From Streptomyces sp. NBC_01431 (GTDB lineage Bacteria > Actinomycetota > Actinomycetes > Streptomycetales > Streptomycetaceae), in NCBI RefSeq assembly GCF_036231355.1, contig NZ_CP109496.1, positions 6,138,001 to 6,202,000 of the forward strand: a stretch of 64,000 nucleotides of DNA. Reading direction: 5' to 3'. The notes beneath the pieces were generated by a model. The model worked only from the letters and a program-made list of their open reading frames with translations. It was not told the DNA's origin and did not search any database. Position numbers and translations under genes: made by a program. Each line of letters starts with the position of its first letter. Position 1 is the first letter of the stretch. Below, piece after piece: positions 48,078 to 56,954 of the stretch.

Positions 48078-48841
48078 TCACTCCCAGCGGAAGAACTTCG
48101 CGGCCGCGCCGAGGCCGAGAACCGCCCACACCGCGAGGATCCCGACATCGCCCCACGGCATCGAAGCGCCCTGCTGGAGCACGCCGCGCAGCCCGTCGGA
48201 CAGGGCCGAGATGGGGAGCAGGTCCAGCACGGACCGCACCGAGCCGGGGAACTTGTCCATCGGCACGATGACGCCGCCCGCCACGAGCAGCAGCAGGAAC
48301 ACCAGGTTGGCCGCGGCCAGCGTCGCCTCCGCCTTCAGGGTGCCGGCCATGAGCAGCCCGAGACCGGAGAACGCCGCTGTGCCGAGCACGAGCAGCAGGA
48401 ACACCGCGAGCGGGTTGCCGTGCGTGGACCAGCCGAGCGCGTACGCGATGACGGTCAGCAGGACGACCTGGAACACCTCGGTGATCAGGACCGCCAGCGT
48501 CTTCGAGGCCATCAGCGCCCAGCGCGGCAGCGGCGAGGCACCGAGCCGCTTGAGCACCCCGTACCGCCGCTCGAAGCCGGTCGCGATGGCCTGGCCGGTG
48601 AACGCGGTGGACATCACGGCGAGCGCGAGGATGCCCGGTGCCAGGAAGTCGACGGACTTGCCGCGGCCCGTGTCGATGATGTCGACGGTGGAGAAGAGCA
48701 CGAGCAGCAGGCTCGGAATGATCACGGTGAGCAGCAGCTGCTCGCCGTTGCGCAGCAGCATCCGCGTCTCCAGCGCGGTCTGCGCCCCGATCATCCGCCC
48801 GAGCGGCGCGGCTCCCGGCTTCGGTGCGTACGTACCAGCGC

Positions 48842-48845
<4 letters not shown>
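48078..48845 (-). CDS. ABC-2 type exporter permease
   Basis: 255 aa, six spans, ABC-2 membrane fold: LLLTVIIPSLLLVLFSTVDII (TM1), FLAPGILALAVMSTAFTGQAIATGFERRYGVLKRLGASPLPRWAL (the conserved ABC-2 signature region), and NLVFLLLLVAGGVIVPMDKFP. Export of a drug, lipid or peptide is typical. ATG 48845 overlaps the stop of the ATPase gene (ATGA), so the pair is coupled. Downstream is the tandem repeat at 47992-48065. A conserved neighbour of the suf operon in streptomycetes; the substrate is unknown. Confidence 0.92.
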
Positions 48846-49768
<923 letters not shown>

Positions 49769-49776
49769 GACGGGCA

Positions 49777-49782
49777 AGTCTA
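49777..49782 (-). promoter_or_regulatory. -10 hexamer TAGACT of the ABC exporter operon
   Basis: On the minus strand TAGACT ends 8 nt before ATG 49768. Confidence 0.45.
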
Positions 49783-49990
49783 GGCAGGGGCCGGGGATCG
49801 AAGTGGCGCGGGGCCCGGGTCCCCCGACTGCCACGTGGGGCGCAGAAAAGGCGACCCGGTCCCTGCCTGGCCGAGTCGCGGACGACAAAGGCCCGGTCAC
49901 AGGGGGTGCGGGCGGCGCCGCAGGGCCGCTTCGGAGGTCGGCCCAGGAAACCGGAGACTGATCGATCAAAGATCGTTTCCGCAGGTCAGA

Positions 49991-50009
49991 TTAGGTATGC
50001 CTAAGTGAT
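49991..50009. promoter_or_regulatory. Iron-box-like site (DmdR/IdeR type)
   Basis: TTAGGTATGCCTAAGTGAT matches the recalled DtxR-family consensus TWAGGTWAGSCTWACCTWA at 14 of 19 positions; the core TTAGG-N4-CCTAA is a clean inverted repeat. It lies ~70-85 bp upstream of the predicted sufR start. Confidence 0.45.
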
Positions 50010-50039
50010 GTACCGCACCGGCCGCGATCCGGACGTGGG

Positions 50040-50069
50040 TTGTCAGGCTCCGAGGAATTACGCAACAAT
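50040..50069 (+). promoter_or_regulatory. suf operon promoter
   Basis: TTGTCA (50040-50045), 18-nt spacer, AACAAT (50064-50069); the latter ends 6 nt before GTG 50076. The -10 lies inside the SufR-type operator. Confidence 0.5.
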
Positions 50070-50076
50070 GGCGTTG
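50063..50076. promoter_or_regulatory. SufR-type operator CAAC-N6-GTTG
   Basis: CAAC (50063-50066), six bases, GTTG (50073-50076). This is the inverted repeat I recall as the SufR site in S. avermitilis. Its last base is the first base of the sufR GTG, so repressor binding covers the -10 and the start point. Confidence 0.75.
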
Positions 50077-50828
50077 TGAAAAACATCGGCGAGGCTCCCC
50101 AGGAGGAACTCGCGACCGGTGAGCGGTCCACCCGCAACCGGGTCGCGCGGTCCATCCTGGACCACGGGCCCTCGACCGCCCTGGACCTCGCGAAGCGCCT
50201 CGGCCTCACCCAGGCCGCGGTCCGCCGCCACCTCGACGCCCTGGTGGCCGACGAGGTCGTGGCCCCCCGCGAACAGCGTGTGTACGGGGCCCGGACCCGC
50301 GGCCGGCCGGCCAAGGTCTTCGCGCTCACCGACTGCGGCAGGGACGCCTTCGAGCAGTCCTACGACAAGCTCGCCGTCGACGCGCTGCGCTGGATCGAGC
50401 AGTCCGCCGGAGGCGGCGCGGCAGGCCGCAAGGCCGTCGCCGCGTTCGCGCGGACCCGCATCGAGGCTCAGGCGGGGGCGTACCGGGACGCGATCGAGGC
50501 CGTGGAGCCCGAAGCGCGGACCGAAGCCCTGGCCAGGGCCTTGAGCGCCGACGGGTACGCTGCTACAGCGCGCAGCGCGCCCCTTCCGCAGAGAGGCGAG
50601 CAGCTCTGCCAGCACCACTGCCCGGTGGCCCACGCCGCCGAGCGGTACCCGCAGCTGTGCGAGGCGGAAACGGAGTTCTTCTCCCGCCTCCTGGGAACGC
50701 ATGTGCAACGCCTGGCCACGATCGCCCACGGCGACGGCGTGTGCACCACGTTCATCCCGCACGGCGCGCCACCACAGACCACACATCAGCAAGCATCCGC
50801 TAGCACGGCCGGGAGGAACCCCGCATGA
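50076..50828 (+). CDS. sufR: Fe-S cluster-sensing repressor SufR
   Basis: 250 aa from GTG 50076. Winged HTH at residues ~15-80 (RVARSILDHGPSTALDLAKRLGLTQAAVRRHLDALVADEVV, then RTRGRPAKVFALTDCGRDAFE). The C-terminal sensor part holds the three clustered cysteines LCQHHCPVAHAAERYPQLC that ligate the [4Fe-4S] cluster in SufR. With the cluster bound SufR represses suf; apo-SufR releases it when Fe-S supply falls. The frame extends to 50040 but the leaderless GTG overlapping the operator is preferred. The stop overlaps the sufB ATG (ATGA). Confidence 0.93.
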   Translation: MKNIGEAPQEELATGERSTRNRVARSILDHGPSTALDLAKRLGLTQAAVRRHLDALVADEVVAPREQRVYGARTRGRPAKVFALTDCGRDAFEQSYDKLAVDALRWIEQSAGGGAAGRKAVAAFARTRIEAQAGAYRDAIEAVEPEARTEALARALSADGYAATARSAPLPQRGEQLCQHHCPVAHAAERYPQLCEAETEFFSRLLGTHVQRLATIAHGDGVCTTFIPHGAPPQTTHQQASASTAGRNPA

Positions 50829-52246
50829 CTCTCCCCACGGAGACTGCCCACCCTGAGCTCGAAGGCCTGGGCACGTACGAATACGGCTGGGCCGACTCCG
50901 ACGCGGCGGGAGCCGCTGCCAAGCGCGGTCTCTCCGAGGCTGTCGTGCGCGACATCTCGCAGAAGAAGAACGAGCCCGAGTGGATGCTGAAGCTGCGCCT
51001 CAAGGGTCTGCGGCTCTTCGACAAGAAGCCCATGCCGAACTGGGGCTCCGACCTCTCCGGCATCGACTTCGACAACATCAAGTACTTCGTGCGGTCCACG
51101 GAGAAGCAGGCGGAGTCCTGGGAGGACCTGCCCGAGGACATCAAGAACACGTACGACAAGCTCGGCATCCCCGAGGCGGAGAAGCAGCGCCTGGTGGCCG
51201 GTGTCGCGGCCCAGTACGAGTCCGAGGTCGTCTACCACCAGATCCGTGAGGACCTGGAGGAGCAGGGCGTCATCTTCCTCGACACCGACACCGCGCTGAA
51301 GGAGCACCCGGAGCTCTTCCAGGAGTACTTCGGCACCGTCATCCCCGTCGGCGACAACAAGTTCGCGTCGCTGAACACCGCGGTGTGGTCGGGCGGCTCG
51401 TTCATCTACGTGCCCAAGGGTGTCCACGTCGACATCCCGCTGCAGGCCTACTTCCGCATCAACACGGAGAACATGGGCCAGTTCGAGCGGACGCTGATCA
51501 TCGTCGACGAGGACGCCTACGTCCACTACGTCGAGGGCTGCACCGCCCCGATCTACTCCTCGGACTCGCTGCACAGCGCCGTCGTGGAGATCATCGTCAA
51601 GAAGGGCGGCCGCTGCCGCTACACGACGATCCAGAACTGGTCGAACAACGTCTACAACCTGGTCACCAAGCGCGCCGTGGCGTACGAGGGCGCGACCATG
51701 GAGTGGATCGACGGCAACATCGGCTCCAAGGTCACCATGAAGTACCCGGCCGTCTACCTGATGGGCGAGCACGCCAAGGGCGAGACGCTCTCCATCGCGT
51801 TCGCGGGCGAGGGCCAGCACCAGGACGCCGGCTCCAAGATGGTCCACATGGCGCCGAACACCTCCTCCAACATCGTCTCCAAGTCGGTGGCGCGAGGCGG
51901 CGGCCGCACTTCCTACCGCGGCCTGGTCGAGATCGGCGAGGGCGCGCACGGCTCCAAGTCCAACGTGCTGTGCGACGCGCTCCTGGTCGACACGATCTCC
52001 CGCTCGGACACCTACCCCTACGTGGACGTCCGCGAGGACGACGTGTCCATGGGCCACGAGGCGACCGTCTCCAAGGTCTCCGACGACCAGCTCTTCTACC
52101 TGATGAGCCGCGGTCTGACCGAGTTCGAGGCCATGGCCATGATCGTGCGCGGCTTCGTCGAGCCGATCGCCAAGGAGCTGCCCATGGAGTACGCCCTGGA
52201 GCTCAACCGGCTGATCGAGCTGCAGATGGAGGGCTCGGTCGGCTAA
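50825..52246 (+). CDS. sufB: Fe-S cluster assembly scaffold SufB
   Basis: 473 aa. SufB with SufC and SufD forms the SufBC2D scaffold on which nascent [4Fe-4S] clusters are built. Family stretches: TGYEYGW-like GTYEYGWADSDAAG near the N terminus, NKFASLNTAVWSGGSFIYVPKGVHVDIPLQ (residues ~178-207), YVEGCTAPIYSSDSLHSAVVEI (~236-257; the essential Cys in EGC), and the C-terminal LFYLMSRGLTEFEAMAMIVRGF shared with SufD. ATG 50825 overlaps the sufR stop, so sensor and scaffold are coupled. Confidence 0.97.
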   Translation: MTLPTETAHPELEGLGTYEYGWADSDAAGAAAKRGLSEAVVRDISQKKNEPEWMLKLRLKGLRLFDKKPMPNWGSDLSGIDFDNIKYFVRSTEKQAESWEDLPEDIKNTYDKLGIPEAEKQRLVAGVAAQYESEVVYHQIREDLEEQGVIFLDTDTALKEHPELFQEYFGTVIPVGDNKFASLNTAVWSGGSFIYVPKGVHVDIPLQAYFRINTENMGQFERTLIIVDEDAYVHYVEGCTAPIYSSDSLHSAVVEIIVKKGGRCRYTTIQNWSNNVYNLVTKRAVAYEGATMEWIDGNIGSKVTMKYPAVYLMGEHAKGETLSIAFAGEGQHQDAGSKMVHMAPNTSSNIVSKSVARGGGRTSYRGLVEIGEGAHGSKSNVLCDALLVDTISRSDTYPYVDVREDDVSMGHEATVSKVSDDQLFYLMSRGLTEFEAMAMIVRGFVEPIAKELPMEYALELNRLIELQMEGSVG

Positions 52247-52308
52247 CGACCGTTCCCCGTCCGGCAGTTGAGCAGATTCTGATCTAGGAAGAGAGCACTA
52301 CGACAGCC

Positions 52309-53487
52309 ATGGCTGAGGCAAACATCCCGGTGGGCTCCACCACCGCCGGATCCATCGCGGTGGCCGCCGAGTCCACCGTCGCCACCCGCATGAGCGCGCC
52401 CCCGTCCTTCGACGTGGCCGACTTCCCGGTCCCGCACGGGCGCGAGGAGGAGTGGCGCTTCACTCCGCTGGAGCGGCTGCGCGGGCTGCACGACGGCACC
52501 GCCGTCGCGACCGGTGACGGTGTGAAGGTGGCCGTCGACGCGCCCGAGGGCGTCGTCGTGGAGACCGTCGGGCGCGACGACGCCCGGCTCGGCCGGGCCG
52601 GCACGCCGGTGGACCGGGTCGCAGCCCAGGCGTACTCGTCCTTCGAGAAGGCCTCCGTCGTGAGCGTCCCCAAGGACACGGTGCTCACCGAGCCGATCCG
52701 CATCGCCGTGCACGGCGAGGGCGGCATCGCCTACGGCCACCAGGTCGTGGAGCTCGGCGCGTTCGCCGAAGCCGTCGTGGTCATCGACCACACCGGTGAG
52801 GCGGTGCTCGCCGCCAACGTCGACTACATCCTGGGCGACGGCGCCAAGCTGACCGTCGTATCCGTCCAGGACTGGGACGACAAGGCGGTCCACGTCGGCC
52901 AGCACAACGCGCTGATCGGCCGGGACGCCACCTTCAAGTCCTTCGTGGTCACCTTCGGCGGCGACCTCGTACGGCTGCACCCGCGGGTCGCCTACGCGGG
53001 CACCGGCGGTGAGGCCGAGCTCTTCGGCCTGTACTTCACCGACCAGGGGCAGCACCAGGAGCACCGCCTCTTCGTCGACCACAACACCCCGCACTGCAAG
53101 TCCAACGCGGTGTACAAGGGCGCCCTCCAGGGCGACAACGCGCACGCGGTATGGATCGGCGACGTGCTCATCCAGGCGGCGGCCGAAGGCACCGACACCT
53201 ACGAGATGAACCGCAACCTGGTTCTGACCGACGGTGCCCGCGTCGACTCGGTGCCGAACCTGGAGATCGAGACCGGTGAGATCGCCGGTGCCGGTCACGC
53301 CTCGGCCACCGGCCGTTTCGACGACGAGCAGCTCTTCTACCTGATGTCGCGCGGCATCCCGGCGAACGAGGCCCGCCGCCTGGTCGTCCGCGGATTCTTC
53401 GCGGAGCTCGTCCAGCAGATCGGTCTGCCGGACGTCGAAGAGCGCCTGCTTGCCAAGATCGAGACGGAGCTGGAGGCTTCCGTCTGA
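52309..53487 (+). CDS. sufD: Fe-S cluster assembly protein SufD
   Basis: 392 aa. SufB paralogue and scaffold partner. Seen: GREEEWRFTPLERLRGL (residues ~43-59), the beta-helix core (VVELGAFAEAVVVIDHTGEAVLA, YFTDQGQHQEHRLFVDHNTPHCKSN with the conserved His) and the terminal LFYLMSRGIPANEARRLVVRGFFAEL. 62 nt after sufB; AGGAAGAGAG lies ~13 nt before ATG 52309. Its stop overlaps the next ATG (TGATG). Confidence 0.96.
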   Translation: MAEANIPVGSTTAGSIAVAAESTVATRMSAPPSFDVADFPVPHGREEEWRFTPLERLRGLHDGTAVATGDGVKVAVDAPEGVVVETVGRDDARLGRAGTPVDRVAAQAYSSFEKASVVSVPKDTVLTEPIRIAVHGEGGIAYGHQVVELGAFAEAVVVIDHTGEAVLAANVDYILGDGAKLTVVSVQDWDDKAVHVGQHNALIGRDATFKSFVVTFGGDLVRLHPRVAYAGTGGEAELFGLYFTDQGQHQEHRLFVDHNTPHCKSNAVYKGALQGDNAHAVWIGDVLIQAAAEGTDTYEMNRNLVLTDGARVDSVPNLEIETGEIAGAGHASATGRFDDEQLFYLMSRGIPANEARRLVVRGFFAELVQQIGLPDVEERLLAKIETELEASV

Positions 53488-53804
53488 TGGCCTTCGTCAA
53501 AGCCTGTGCGCTGAGCGAGCTGGAGAGCGACACCCCCAAGCGGGTGGAGATCGACGGCACGCCGGTGTCCCTCGTCAAGACCGAGGGCGAGGTGTTCGCG
53601 ATCAACGACATCTGCTCGCACGCGAACGTCTCCCTCTCGGAGGGCGAGGTCGAGGACTGTGCCATCGAGTGCTGGCTGCACGGCTCCAGTTTCGACCTCC
53701 GCACCGGCAAGCCGTCCGGCCTTCCCGCGACGCGCCCCGTCCCCGTATACCCCGTAAAGATCCAAGGGGACGATGTGCTCGTCTCCGTCACCCAGGAGTC
53801 CTGA
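53487..53804 (+). CDS. Rieske-type ferredoxin encoded in the suf operon
   Basis: 105 aa. Cytoplasmic, single Rieske domain. Cluster ligands ICSHANVSLSEGEVED (CxH) and ECWLHGSSFD (CxxH) are present. Such small Rieske proteins resemble the ferredoxin subunits of aromatic-ring dioxygenases (NirD/HcaC-like), but no oxygenase is nearby. The place between sufD and sufC is conserved in actinobacteria and implies a role in Fe-S assembly, for example donating electrons. ATG 53487 overlaps the sufD stop; sufC begins 7 nt later. Confidence 0.92.
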   Translation: MAFVKACALSELESDTPKRVEIDGTPVSLVKTEGEVFAINDICSHANVSLSEGEVEDCAIECWLHGSSFDLRTGKPSGLPATRPVPVYPVKIQGDDVLVSVTQES

Positions 53805-53811
53805 GTTCCCC

Positions 53812-54576
53812 ATGGCAACGCTTGAAATCCGCGACCTGCACGTCTCCGTCGACACCGAGAACGGTACGAAGGAGATCCTCAAGGGCGTCGACCTGACCGT
53901 GAAGCAGGGCGAGACCCACGCCATCATGGGCCCCAACGGCTCAGGCAAGTCCACCCTCGCGTACTCGCTGGCTGGTCACCCCAAGTACACGATCACCAGC
54001 GGCACCGTCACCCTCGACGGCGAGGACGTCCTGGAGATGACCGTCGACGAGCGCGCCCGCGCCGGCGTGTTCCTCGCCATGCAGTACCCCGTCGAGGTCC
54101 CCGGCGTCTCGGTCTCGAACTTCCTGCGCACCTCCGCCACGGCGATCCGCGGCGAGGCCCCCAAGCTGCGTACCTGGGTGAAGGAGGTCAAGTCCGCGAT
54201 GGAGCAGCTCCAGATGGACCCGGCCTTCGCCGAGCGCAACGTCAACGAGGGCTTCTCCGGCGGTGAGAAGAAGCGCCACGAGATCCTCCAGCTCGAGCTC
54301 CTCAAGCCGAAGATCGCGATCCTGGACGAGACCGACTCCGGCCTCGATGTGGACGCGCTGCGCCAGGTCTCCGAGGGCATCAACCGCGTCCGTGAGAACG
54401 GCGACGTCGGCACCCTCCTGGTGACCCACTACACGCGCATCCTGCGCTACATCAAGCCCGACTACGTCCACGTCTTCGCGGGCGGCCGCATCGTCGAGTC
54501 CGGCGGCGCCGAGCTCGCCGACAAGCTCGAGGCCGAGGGCTACGAGTCGTACACGAAGGGCGGCGCTTCCGAGTGA
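53812..54576 (+). CDS. sufC: Fe-S cluster assembly ATPase SufC
   Basis: 254 aa. ABC-type ATPase of the SufBC2D complex. Walker A GPNGSGKSTLAYSL (residues ~37-50), signature FSGGEKKRHEILQLELL (~145-161), Walker B IAILDETDSGLDVDAL and switch His VTHYTRIL. GGAG of the preceding stop region (CCAGGAGTCC) supplies the ribosome site. Its stop overlaps the GTG start of sufS. Confidence 0.97.
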   Translation: MATLEIRDLHVSVDTENGTKEILKGVDLTVKQGETHAIMGPNGSGKSTLAYSLAGHPKYTITSGTVTLDGEDVLEMTVDERARAGVFLAMQYPVEVPGVSVSNFLRTSATAIRGEAPKLRTWVKEVKSAMEQLQMDPAFAERNVNEGFSGGEKKRHEILQLELLKPKIAILDETDSGLDVDALRQVSEGINRVRENGDVGTLLVTHYTRILRYIKPDYVHVFAGGRIVESGGAELADKLEAEGYESYTKGGASE

Positions 54577-55829
54577 CGTTTCTGCCGGGCCTCCTCGACA
54601 CCGAGGCGATCCGCAAGGACTTCCCCTTGCTGGACCGCGTGGTCCACGACGGGAAGAAGATCGTCTACCTCGACTCCGCGGCGACCTCGCAGAAGCCGCG
54701 CCAGGTGCTCGACGCGCTCAACGAGTACTACGAGCAGCACAACGCCAACGTCCACCGTGGCGTGTACCTGGTGGCCGAGGAGGCCACGGCGCTGTACGAG
54801 GGCGCCCGTGACAAGGTCGCCACGTTCATCAACGCGCCGAGCCGCGACGAGGTGATCTTCACGAAGAACGCCTCGGAGTCGCTCAACCTCGTTGCCAACA
54901 TGCTGGGCTGGGCCGATGAGCCCTATCGCGTGGACAGCGACACCGAGATCGTCATCACGGAGATGGAGCACCACTCCAACATCGTGCCGTGGCAGCTGCT
55001 CGCGCAGCGCACGGGTGCGAAGCTGAAGTGGTTCGGCCTGACCGACGACGGCCGGCTCGACCTGTCGAACATAGACGAGATCATCAACGAGAAGACGAAG
55101 ATCGTCTCCTTCACGCTGGTCTCCAACCTGCTCGGCACCCAGAACCCGGTCGAGGCGATCGTGCGCCGCGCGCAGCAGGTCGGCGCGCTGGTCTGCATCG
55201 ACGCCTCGCAGGCCGCTCCGCACATGCCGCTGGACGTGCAGGCGCTGCAGGCCGACTTCGTGGCCTTCACGGGCCACAAGATGTGCGGCCCGACCGGCAT
55301 CGGCGTCCTGTGGGGCCGCCAGGAGCTCCTTGAGGACCTTCCGCCGTTCCTCGGTGGCGGCGAGATGATCGAGACGGTCTCGATGCACTCGTCCACCTAC
55401 GCTCCGGCGCCGCACAAGTTCGAGGCGGGCACGCCCCCGATCGCGCAGGCCGTGGGCCTGGGCGCCGCGGTGGACTACCTGTCGGCGATCGGGATGGACA
55501 AGATCGCCGCCCATGAGCACGCGATCACCGAGTACGCGGTCAAGCGCCTCCTGGAGGTCCCCGACCTGCGGATCATCGGCCCCACCACGGCCGAGGACCG
55601 CGGCGCCGCGATCTCCTTCGTGCTCGGCGACATCCACCCGCACGACGTGGGCCAGGTCCTCGACGAGGAGGGCATCGCGGTCCGGGTCGGCCACCACTGC
55701 GCACGCCCGGTCTGCCTGCGCTACGGAATTCCTGCGACCACGCGGGCGTCTTTCTATCTGTACTCCACGCCCGCCGAGGTCGACGCCCTGGTGGACGGCC
55801 TGGAGCACGTACGAAACTTCTTCGGCTAG
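54573..55829 (+). CDS. sufS: Cysteine desulfurase SufS
   Basis: 418 aa. PLP enzyme that frees sulfur from cysteine as a persulfide. PLP-binding Lys in FVAFTGHKMCGPTGIGVLWG (~residue 234), EHHSNIVPWQ with the cofactor-stacking His (~131), and the active-site cysteine in VRVGHHCARPVCLRYG (~373). GTG 54573 shares bases with the sufC stop (GTGA). Works with SufU, encoded next. Confidence 0.97.
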   Translation: MTFLPGLLDTEAIRKDFPLLDRVVHDGKKIVYLDSAATSQKPRQVLDALNEYYEQHNANVHRGVYLVAEEATALYEGARDKVATFINAPSRDEVIFTKNASESLNLVANMLGWADEPYRVDSDTEIVITEMEHHSNIVPWQLLAQRTGAKLKWFGLTDDGRLDLSNIDEIINEKTKIVSFTLVSNLLGTQNPVEAIVRRAQQVGALVCIDASQAAPHMPLDVQALQADFVAFTGHKMCGPTGIGVLWGRQELLEDLPPFLGGGEMIETVSMHSSTYAPAPHKFEAGTPPIAQAVGLGAAVDYLSAIGMDKIAAHEHAITEYAVKRLLEVPDLRIIGPTTAEDRGAAISFVLGDIHPHDVGQVLDEEGIAVRVGHHCARPVCLRYGIPATTRASFYLYSTPAEVDALVDGLEHVRNFFG

Positions 55830-55927
55830 GAGTCGAGACGTGCTGTGCTTTCCCGGGGGACAACCCCCGGACCCCCGGCCCGTAGGGCACGTCACGCAAG
55901 GGACGCGAGGACGCGAGGTAATTCGCT

Positions 55928-56392
55928 GTGAAGCTTGATTCGATGTACCAGGACGTCATCCTGGACCACTACAAGCACCCGCACGGCCGGGGCTTGCGGG
56001 ACGGTGACGCGGAGGTGCACCACGTGAACCCGACGTGCGGGGACGAGATCACCCTGCGCGTGAAGTACGAGGGTTCGCGCATCGAGGACGTGTCGTACGA
56101 GGGGCAGGGCTGCTCGATCAGCCAGGCGAGCGCCTCCGTGCTGAACGAGCTGCTGGTGGGCAAGGAACTGACCGAGGCGCGACAGATCCAGGAGACCTTC
56201 CTGGAGCTGATGCAGTCCAAGGGCCAGCTGGAGCCGGACGACGCGATGGAGGAGATCCTGGAGGACGCGGTGGCTTTCGCCGGCGTCTCCAAGTATCCCG
56301 CCCGCGTGAAGTGTGCTCTGCTGAGCTGGATGGCGTGGAAGGACGCGACCGCCCAGGCACTGGGCGAGCTCGCCGAAAGGAAGACGGCATGA
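55928..56392 (+). CDS. sufU: SufU, zinc-dependent sulfurtransferase partner of SufS
   Basis: 154 aa. IscU-like fold. The three ligand cysteines are in NPTCGDEITL (~residue 37), GQGCSISQASASVLNELLVG (~62) and RVKCALLSWMAW (~128). SufU accepts the persulfide from SufS in Gram-positives. GTG 55928 has GAGG upstream; 98 nt separate it from sufS. Stop overlaps the next ATG (ATGA). Confidence 0.95.
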   Translation: MKLDSMYQDVILDHYKHPHGRGLRDGDAEVHHVNPTCGDEITLRVKYEGSRIEDVSYEGQGCSISQASASVLNELLVGKELTEARQIQETFLELMQSKGQLEPDDAMEEILEDAVAFAGVSKYPARVKCALLSWMAWKDATAQALGELAERKTA

Positions 56393-56727
56393 CCGAGAAC
56401 GCAGAGGCGGCGATCAAGCCGGCGACCGAAGAAGAGATCCGCGAGGCGCTGTATGACGTCGTCGACCCCGAGCTGGGCATCGACGTCGTCAACCTCGGGC
56501 TCATCTACGGCATCCACGTCGACGACTCCAACGTCGTCACGCTGGACATGACCCTGACGTCGGCGGCCTGCCCGCTGACCGACGTGATCGAGGACCAGGC
56601 GAAGGCCGCGACCGACGGCATCGCCAACGAGCTGAAGATCAACTGGGTCTGGATGCCGCCGTGGGGCCCCGACAAGATCACCGACGACGGTCGCGAGCAG
56701 CTGCGCGCGCTGGGCTTCAACGTCTGA
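56389..56727 (+). CDS. sufT: SufT/MIP18-family Fe-S maturation factor
   Basis: 112 aa. DUF59 domain: EEEIREALYDVVDPELGIDVVNLGLIYG (residues ~14-41), LDMTLTSAACPLTDVIEDQ (~53-71, with the conserved Cys), ending in a SufT-like tail WVWMPPWGPDKITDDGREQLRALGF. Such proteins help load Fe-S clusters into targets. Last gene of the suf operon. Confidence 0.94.
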   Translation: MTENAEAAIKPATEEEIREALYDVVDPELGIDVVNLGLIYGIHVDDSNVVTLDMTLTSAACPLTDVIEDQAKAATDGIANELKINWVWMPPWGPDKITDDGREQLRALGFNV

Positions 56728-56746
56728 TCCCCGCTTGCGAGTTGAG

Positions 56747-56776
56747 GCCCCCGGCACCGATGGTGCGGGGGCTTTT
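56747..56776 (+). terminator. Terminator of the suf operon
   Basis: GCCCCCGGCACC (from 56747, one bulged G) pairs with GGTGCGGGGGC (to 56772), loop GAT, followed by TTTT. It begins 20 nt after the sufT stop. Confidence 0.93.
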
Positions 56777-56954
56777 CGCGTTGCGCGGCCGAGGCCTGCC
56801 GTGTTCGCGGGCCCCGGGGCCAACGAGTTTCGCGTGCCGCGGCCCAGGCGGAGCTGATCGGCTGACGTTCGTCTGCCGTACGAGTGGCGTACGCCTCTCA
56901 TTGGCGGGGTGACCGGAACCTACTCGGCGACACCCCGCCGACGAGAGGCCTCCC

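Larger units (their letters stand above)
49769..50075. promoter_or_regulatory. Divergent control region between the ABC exporter and suf operons
   Basis: 307 bp without a supported gene. It contains the ABC -10 (49777-49782), a GATCGATC/GATCG cluster near 49960-49975, an iron-box-like site at 49991-50009 and the sufR promoter/operator at 50040-50076. Confidence 0.6.

Noticed and set aside
50054..50075. SigR-type promoter (GGAAT...GTT) for the suf operon
   Set aside because: GGAAT at 50054 and GTT at 50073 are only 14 nt apart, shorter than the usual 16-19 nt spacer.
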